Positions 43,203 to 48,360 of a stretch of 48,360 nucleotides of DNA are shown here, in pieces (position 1 is the stretch's first letter; each line of letters opens with the position of its first letter). This DNA comes from an uncultured Clostridia bacterium (GTDB lineage: Bacteria > Bacillota > Clostridia > Oscillospirales > Ruminococcaceae): the NCBI GenBank assembly GCA_947626755.1, contig CANQTP010000015.1:1-48360 (forward strand), written 5' to 3'. The translations under genes were made by a program, and so were the position numbers. Under the pieces are notes generated by a model that did not search any database, was not told where the DNA came from, and saw only the letters and a list, made by a program, of their open reading frames with translations.

Positions 43203-45665
43203 TTACCCGCCTTTCACAAGATCGTAATAGCTCTTTACCTTGATATTTTTTTCAAGTTCGCGCACGGTAAGATTTGCGGGAACGCCCGCCTTGCTTACAA
43301 GAACTGAATGAAGCTGTCCGTGGAGATCGAACCAGTTGTCCCTGAACGGACAGTCAAAGTCGTCAAAATCAAGATAAACGCCCTTTGCAAAGTTCTTGCT
43401 CGTTACGGAAAATCTGTAGAGTTCTCCTACCTGATCCGCTTTTACCTCTATTTCGGGAGGGAGAAATCTGAACTCCTTAGGCGGTACGAACATATACGTT
43501 CCGCCTGATATAACAGCGTTATTCTTTACGAGCGAATATTCTATATAGCAGTTCCTGTACATTTCGGGAGTAACTTTTGTAAGCTCGGGAGTGAGTTCCA
43601 GAAAGCTTGCGGCAATTGTCGGCGGAACGGCAATATCCAGTGCGCCGTGAGAAATTATCGTGGTATCGTTCTTTCTTACGCGCCAGCGTATGCTTCCCGA
43701 GAAACCTTCGGTATTTTCATTTGTGATGCAAACCATCAGCTTTTCCTTGTCGCGGTCGTCTATGGAGCAGAGTATGGGAGCATAGAATCTTTTTGCATAG
43801 TAATGCAGTGCCTTCCAGCGTCCGAAATAGTCTATTGACGACCATGAGATCACAGGATTGCTGTCGTTGAGCTGCCAGTAAAGCGAACCCATGCAGACGC
43901 CTCTGTTGCGGCGGAGATGTTCAACGCATATTTTCACCGAGTCCGCCTGAACGAGCTGCGATGCGTATACAAGATCTTCAAAAGTATACGGATAATGAAC
44001 GTTCTGCGCAAGATAGTAAAGCAGCTTTTCATTTCCCGCATTGCATTTCTGATGCGCTTCCATAACGGGCGACATAAGATTAAGATCGTCCTTTCCCGCA
44101 AAGCTGCGGACAGTTTTCATGCAGGGGATCGACTCAAATCCGAACTCGGAACAGAATCTGAACCTGTAGTTAATGAAATCGGACGCAGGACGGAAGTTGT
44201 GCCACATTGCCCAGTAATGCGTATCTCCCTTTACGTCCGAGCTGGGATCGGAGAATCCGCCGCCCGATGACGGTGAGGACGGGTGATAATATCTTTGCGG
44301 ATCGTAATGTTTTACAACATTCGGGATAAGTTTTTCAAATATCCGCAGATAGCCCTGCTTCTGTTCTTCTGTGACAGGAATCCCCCAGTACATTATTGCG
44401 GATTCGATCTCATTGTTGCCGCACCACATTGCAAGTGAAGGGTGATTTCTTAGCCGCTTCACGTTGTCTATGAATTCCTGCCTGATATTTTTGGAAAAAT
44501 CGGTATTTGCATCGTATACCGCGCAGGCAAAGGCAAAATCCTGCCATACAAGAATGCCCAGCCTGTCGCAGATGTCGTAAAAGCTGTCATCGGGGTAGAT
44601 ACCGCCGCCCCAGACGCGGATCATATTGAAATTCGCCGCCGCGCAGCTTTGCAGCAGACGTTTTGTGCGTTCAAGCGAACGGTTCGGAAGAATATTATCC
44701 TCGGGGATATAGTTCGCTCCCATAGCAAATATTTTAATGCCGTTTACCTTGAAGCAGAATTCTTCCCCGACCGCATCGGGAGCACGGCAGACTTCCACCG
44801 TTCTGAGACCTATGTTGAATTCCTTTATATCAACGGGTTCGCCGTCACTATAAAGCATGGCGCGTATCATATAAAGCGCCTGCTTGCCGTATCCTCTTAC
44901 GTTCCACAGTACGGGCGAGGAGATAACGCATTCATTGGTGATGGTGTCTCCGCTGCAATCAACGGACATAAGCGCTTCTTCGCCGTCGGGGGAAGTGATG
45001 TTTATGTCAAGTTTCAGCTTATCGGAGCTTATGTCGGTCAGCTTGGTCTCAAAGCTGAGACGGACATTCCCGCCGTAATGGTTCTGACGGACATAAACGC
45101 TGTCTATCCGTCCGCCTTTTACGCATACAAGTTCCGCGCCGCGCCATATGCCGATGTCGGGGATCGCAGGTCCCCAGTCCCAGCCGAACATATAGTGCGC
45201 TTTACGTATATGCGGGAAGCCGTCAAGGGTGGAATCCACGCCCCAGAGGTGATTTTTTTCCTGCTGCTCCTCAATATATTTTGTAGGAGAAAAGATCCTG
45301 ATCGTTACTTTGTTTATCGGAGCGATAAGATCCGTAACGTCAAATTCATAGGTGCGGTGCATATTTTCGGTATGTCCCACAAGATTTCCGTTAAAGTACA
45401 CCTGCGAAACGGTATCAATGCCGTTGAATCTGAGAAGGAACCTGTCATAATTTTCTATGCTTTCGTCAAAATTGAGATCGTATTCAAAAATATAGTCGGA
45501 ATCGGCTATTTTAAGTAAGTTGTACTGATTTTCCCCGAAGTACGGGTCGGGGATCTTCTTTGCTTTGATGAGAACGTCATACACGGACACGGGCAGATGT
45601 GACGAAAAGGTTTCCTCGCCGTCCGCTTTTCTGACGTTCCAGTTTCCGTCCAGTTTGATTATCAT
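43203..45665 (-). CDS. Beta-mannosidase, glycoside hydrolase family 2
   Basis: 820 residues from ATG 45665 (site GAGGAGG, 9 nt upstream). Cleaves terminal beta-mannose from manno-oligosaccharides or N-glycan cores. Layout: sugar-binding jelly-roll (about 1-180, with the beta-mannosidase stretch FGWDWGPAIPDIGIWR), Ig-like domain, TIM barrel with acid/base Glu419 in WCGNNEIE and nucleophile Glu507 in CSEFGFES, and C-terminal Ig-like domains. No signal peptide, so it acts in the cytoplasm on imported sugars. Own promoter at 45701-45729. Confidence 0.95.
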   Translation of the reverse strand: MIIKLDGNWNVRKADGEETFSSHLPVSVYDVLIKAKKIPDPYFGENQYNLLKIADSDYIFEYDLNFDESIENYDRFLLRFNGIDTVSQVYFNGNLVGHTENMHRTYEFDVTDLIAPINKVTIRIFSPTKYIEEQQEKNHLWGVDSTLDGFPHIRKAHYMFGWDWGPAIPDIGIWRGAELVCVKGGRIDSVYVRQNHYGGNVRLSFETKLTDISSDKLKLDINITSPDGEEALMSVDCSGDTITNECVISSPVLWNVRGYGKQALYMIRAMLYSDGEPVDIKEFNIGLRTVEVCRAPDAVGEEFCFKVNGIKIFAMGANYIPEDNILPNRSLERTKRLLQSCAAANFNMIRVWGGGIYPDDSFYDICDRLGILVWQDFAFACAVYDANTDFSKNIRQEFIDNVKRLRNHPSLAMWCGNNEIESAIMYWGIPVTEEQKQGYLRIFEKLIPNVVKHYDPQRYYHPSSPSSGGGFSDPSSDVKGDTHYWAMWHNFRPASDFINYRFRFCSEFGFESIPCMKTVRSFAGKDDLNLMSPVMEAHQKCNAGNEKLLYYLAQNVHYPYTFEDLVYASQLVQADSVKICVEHLRRNRGVCMGSLYWQLNDSNPVISWSSIDYFGRWKALHYYAKRFYAPILCSIDDRDKEKLMVCITNENTEGFSGSIRWRVRKNDTTIISHGALDIAVPPTIAASFLELTPELTKVTPEMYRNCYIEYSLVKNNAVISGGTYMFVPPKEFRFLPPEIEVKADQVGELYRFSVTSKNFAKGVYLDFDDFDCPFRDNWFDLHGQLHSVLVSKAGVPANLTVRELEKNIKVKSYYDLVKGG

Positions 45666-45700
45666 TAAGCTGTTCCTCCTCTGCAAAGTTTTACAATTAA

Positions 45701-45729
45701 ATTATAAACCTTTTTGGAGCTTTTGTCAA
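45701..45729 (-). promoter_or_regulatory. Promoter of the beta-mannosidase operon
   Basis: TTGACA (45729-45724) and TATAAT (45706-45701), 17 nt apart on the minus strand, 36 nt before the start codon. Confidence 0.9.
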
Positions 45730-45840
45730 CAATTTATGTATCAGTACGCCGTTCCGCAGCCGCATTTTGTAATATTTTTCAAAAAATCTCCCGTATTTTT
45801 GCAATATAGGAAAATATTCTGACAATATCGGGAAAAACAC

Positions 45841-45869
45841 TTGACAAATCATGAATTTTGTACAATAAT
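45841..45869 (+). promoter_or_regulatory. Promoter of the GH4 gene
   Basis: TTGACA at 45841-45846 and AATAAT at 45864-45869, 17 nt apart; a TACAAT at 45861 would give a 14-nt spacer. Divergent from the beta-mannosidase promoter. Confidence 0.65.
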
Positions 45870-45913
45870 AATAGTAGTAATGTATATTTATTCTGAAAGG
45901 AACTTTTATTGGT

Positions 45914-47284
45914 ATGTTCAGCAAGGATAAACGAACTAATATTGCCTATATCGGCGGAGGTTCATTCAATTTCGGCTGGAAACTCTTTTCCGAACTTGCC
46001 GCCGAGGAGATCTATGCCACCGTTCAGCTTTACGATCCCGATAAGCAGCTGTCTTTGTCAAATGAAGCCATAGGCAACAAGCTCAGAGAAGCTCCCGACT
46101 GTAAAAGCGATATAATCTATGTTGCTTCGGATACTCCCGAAGAAGCTCTCAGGAATGCGGAGATAGTTATTCTCTCCTTTACTCAGGGAACAGTTGAGGA
46201 AGCCGTTACGGAAATGCATCTTCCCGAAACATATAATATCTATCAGTCGGTAGGGGAACATACCGGACCTTCGGGAGTCATCAAGTCGCTGAAAACGCTG
46301 CCCGTCTACATAAAATATACCGAAATGATAAAGAACGTATGTCCCGATGCGTGGGTGATAAACCTTACAGATCCCATGCCGGAATGTATGCTGATGATGT
46401 ACGAAGTTTTCCCCGAAATAAAGCTTTTCGGCTCAACGGACGAGCTTTACCCGGCGCTTGACCTGCTGGCGGAACTCTGCGCCAAGGAGTTCGGCGCTAA
46501 GAACGTAAGACGGCGGGACGTCAAGTACAATCTTCTGGGAATAAGCGGGTTCTGCTTCTTTGACGAGGTAAGTTATAACGGCGAAGATCTTATGCCGATA
46601 TTCAGGAAATATGCCGAACAGTATTACGAAAACGGTTACGAGGCGAAGCAGGGAGAATTCAAGCTGAATCCTTTCGTCTCCGCAAACAAGATAAAATTTG
46701 ATATGTTCCTGAGATACGGCTGCATACCTGCCGTTTCGGACAGGATAATCGCGGATTTCTGTCCGCCTTGGTATCTTAAGTCTCCGAAAACCATGTCAAG
46801 CTGGAAATTCAGCCAGACAACGGTGAACTATCTTAAAAAGATGAAACTGGACAAGCTTAGCAGAGTCCGTCCGCTTATGAACGGGGACGAGTTCCTGCCT
46901 GTGGGCGGGGGAACTACGGACTGCGCCTTGCAGATACGCGCTCTTATGGGTCTGGGAAATCTTATAACAAATGTCTGCATGAGGAATAAAGGACAGGTGG
47001 AGAATCTTCCTATCGGGGCGATAGTCCACACAAATGCCCTTATAAGCAGGAATTCCGTAAAGCCTGTTGCAGCGGGACGGCTGAACGATGAACTTTACGG
47101 ACTTGCAATACGCCATATAGTAAATCAGGGAACGATAGTGAAAGCTGTCAAGGAGCGCGATCTTGATGTGGCGTTCAACGCTTTCCTGAATGATCCGCTT
47201 ATGACGGCGGATCTTAACAGCGCGGCAGAACTTTATAAGGAAATGCTTGCCGCTGTCAGAATGCATCTGCTGTATTACTGCTGA
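45914..47284 (+). CDS. Divergent glycoside hydrolase family 4-like protein
   Basis: 456 residues. N-terminal Rossmann fold with IAYIGGGSFNFG, then a long helical part, as in GH4, which uses NAD+ and usually a metal. LKLNPFVSANKIKFD, NLPIGAIVHTNALIS and VEAVKERD-like stretches fit the family. However the NxxNP motif is NLTDP, and the metal ligands Cys (in NICDxP) and His (in GLNH) are replaced by LFGSTDEL and GISGFCF. It may lack the usual metal or be a non-hydrolytic relative. GAAAGG lies 13 nt before the ATG, which is long. Next to a beta-mannosidase, a sugar substrate is likely. Confidence 0.82.
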   Translation: MFSKDKRTNIAYIGGGSFNFGWKLFSELAAEEIYATVQLYDPDKQLSLSNEAIGNKLREAPDCKSDIIYVASDTPEEALRNAEIVILSFTQGTVEEAVTEMHLPETYNIYQSVGEHTGPSGVIKSLKTLPVYIKYTEMIKNVCPDAWVINLTDPMPECMLMMYEVFPEIKLFGSTDELYPALDLLAELCAKEFGAKNVRRRDVKYNLLGISGFCFFDEVSYNGEDLMPIFRKYAEQYYENGYEAKQGEFKLNPFVSANKIKFDMFLRYGCIPAVSDRIIADFCPPWYLKSPKTMSSWKFSQTTVNYLKKMKLDKLSRVRPLMNGDEFLPVGGGTTDCALQIRALMGLGNLITNVCMRNKGQVENLPIGAIVHTNALISRNSVKPVAAGRLNDELYGLAIRHIVNQGTIVKAVKERDLDVAFNAFLNDPLMTADLNSAAELYKEMLAAVRMHLLYYC

Positions 47285-47364
47285 TAATAATGATCGGAAA
47301 ACGGCTGCACGTTATGAATTGTCCCAAAAAGTCAGACAAAGATAAAAAGAAAAATTATGCAAAG

Positions 47365-47392
47365 CGGTTAAGAGAGATCTTGACCGTTTTTT
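47365..47392 (+). terminator. Terminator of the GH4 gene
   Basis: 9-bp stem CGGTTAAGA / TCTTGACCG (47365-47373, 47378-47386; one G-U) with a GAGA tetraloop, followed by T6. It shows that short frames spanning this stretch are not genes. Confidence 0.85.
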
Positions 47393-47522
47393 GTTATGCA
47401 GCATTGAGCCTGTACTATATGCTTTTATTTTACAACAACAATGCCGTCCCGTGGGGGCGGCACAGCAAAATTATGATTCAAAAAGAACTGTATTTCCTTT
47501 GACTTTAAAATTGCCCGGTATA

Positions 47523-48260
47523 TCTCCTTTTACCATTGTAAGTGCGTTCGTTGCGGAAAATCAGATAACGCTTGGTGAAATAACAGTTGAAGAAAAATCC
47601 AATGAGATAACGGCAGTACCTGAATTGCTTGATCTTATGTGCATTGAAGATACGATCATAACTGCTGATTCGATGAGCTGTCAGAAAAAAATCGTACAGA
47701 AAATAACCGATGGCAATGCTGATTATTGCATTGCACTAAAAGAAAATCAACTGAATCTTTTCAAAGATACCGAAGATTATTTCAATGAATTTGCATCTGA
47801 AAGCGATAAAACCATAACTTCAGAAAAAGGTCACGGAAGAATTGAAATCAGGGAATATTATCTTACAACGGATATTGATTGGCTTGAACAGCGTGATGAT
47901 TGGACGCACTTGAACGCATTGGGAATGGTTCGTTCAAAAATAATTGAGGGCGAAAATGTAAGTAATTTCACACGATATTTTATTACATCGCTGACGGATA
48001 TTAATGAATTTGCATATGCTGTACGAAAACATTGGTCTATTGAAAATCAGCTGCATTGGTGTCTTGATGTTATTTTCAGAGAAGATGCTTCAAGGGCAAG
48101 AAAAGATAATTCTCCGTTAAATTTGAATATTCTGCGTAAAACTGCACTTTCTCTTTTAAATCAGGCTAAATATGGTCGCCTTAGTAAGAAAAGAATGAGA
48201 TTTAAGGCTTCTCTTAACCCCGATGTCTTACTTTCTGTTCTTTTTGCTCATAAAAAGTAA
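47523..48260 (+). pseudogene. N-terminally truncated ISAs1-type transposase
   Basis: About 245 residues from PFTIVSAFVAENQITLGEI to the stop at 48258. VEEKSNEITAVPELLDLM, ITADSMSCQKKIV, the middle GHGRIEIREYY, and HWSIENQLHWCLDVIFRED are the DDE transposase blocks of ISAs1 elements. The first part, with the DGK block that carries the first catalytic Asp, is absent; the open frame to 47391 upstream is not homologous. So the element is dead unless complemented. The left inverted end was not found. Confidence 0.88.
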
Positions 48261-48307
48261 ATGCTGTTGCCGTGTCAGTACAGGCACGGCAACAGCATTT
48301 ACTTTTT
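48252..48307. terminator. Perfect 23-bp inverted repeat after the transposase
   Basis: Arms 48252-48274 and 48285-48307 are exact complements with a 10-nt loop, and each arm ends in five A or T, so it works as a terminator in both directions. It overlaps the last three codons of the transposase. Confidence 0.88.
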
Positions 48308-48332
48308 AGAAAAGATATGGTAAAATAGGAAT

Positions 48333-48360
48333 ATGAAAATAGAAAAATTAATAGAACGGC
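48333..48360 (+). CDS. Possible start of a gene leaving the window
   Basis: ATG at 48333 opens MKIEKLIER to the window edge. TGGTAAAAT at 48318-48326 is an extended -10-like element just before it, with AGGA 2 nt from the ATG, too close for a normal site. Only nine codons are visible, so this is a weak call. Confidence 0.3.

Noticed and set aside
47290-47502. Small open frame (70 codons) after the GH4 gene
   Set aside because: It runs through the GH4 terminator and has no ribosome site or recognised motif.
1-48360. tRNA or rRNA genes, prophage or CRISPR-cas
   Set aside because: Looked for on both strands by motif; none was recognised. The accessory stretch at 36-42 kb has no phage structural or integrase genes.

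Overview
The window comes from a low-to-mid GC Gram-positive anaerobe, most likely a Ruminococcus-like member of the Oscillospiraceae (class Clostridia). The signs are a tyrosyl T-box leader, Rex, an L10 leader, strong AGGAGG ribosome sites, TTGACA-17-TATAAT promoters, a GH2 beta-mannosidase and a complete urea uptake plus urease locus. The genus is inferred from gene content, not proven.

Layout. 1-6.9 kb (minus strand): T-box controlled tyrS, then acnA, a Cys-rich DUF3795-like gene, a TraX-like gene, icd and rex. The aconitase and isocitrate dehydrogenase give the oxidative branch toward 2-oxoglutarate. 7.0-9.1 kb: a short transcript candidate and a secreted, C-terminally anchored surface protein whose promoter spacer holds a T14 tract. 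9.1-10.5 kb: rplJ-rplL behind an L10 leader. 10.5-14.3 kb: a preQ1/queuosine operon (queD-queE-folE-queC-X-queF) behind a pseudoknot leader with terminator and antiterminator. X is an uncharacterised protein with a GX3 repeat and an RNA polymerase alpha-CTD-like end. 14.4-19.3 kb (plus strand): an acyl-transfer cassette (FkbH-like, acyl carrier protein, MBOAT, membrane SGNH protein) preceded by an (AT)14 tract and followed by a broken tail copy of the 7.3 kb surface protein.

19.5-35.8 kb is the nitrogen block. On the minus strand a cytidylate-kinase-like gene, urtA-urtB-urtC-urtD-urtE and a soluble receiver-histidine kinase; urtC carries an in-frame TGA. A large hybrid kinase (HK-REC-HPt) and an AraC-type response regulator follow, then, divergently, ureAB (fused)-ureC-two small membrane proteins-ureE-ureF-ureG-ureD. 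The natural reading is urea import feeding cytoplasmic urease, with two phosphorelays beside it as candidate regulators.

36-42.3 kb is an AT-rich accessory stretch: a membrane ORF with a probable frameshift near its start, a remnant of a GHKL sensor kinase, an FtsX-type ABC exporter operon behind a helically phased GGTTACA repeat array, and a three-gene DUF488-DUF488-dual-OB cassette. 42.3-48.4 kb holds a structured RNA/3' UTR, an HD-domain gene with a beta-mannosidase, a divergent GH4 enzyme lacking the usual metal ligands, an N-terminally truncated ISAs1-type transposase and a perfect 23-bp inverted repeat. The best candidates for undescribed biology are the DUF488/dual-OB cassette, the FkbH-ACP-MBOAT-SGNH cassette, the GX3/alpha-CTD protein of the queuosine operon, and the two membrane proteins inside the urease operon.
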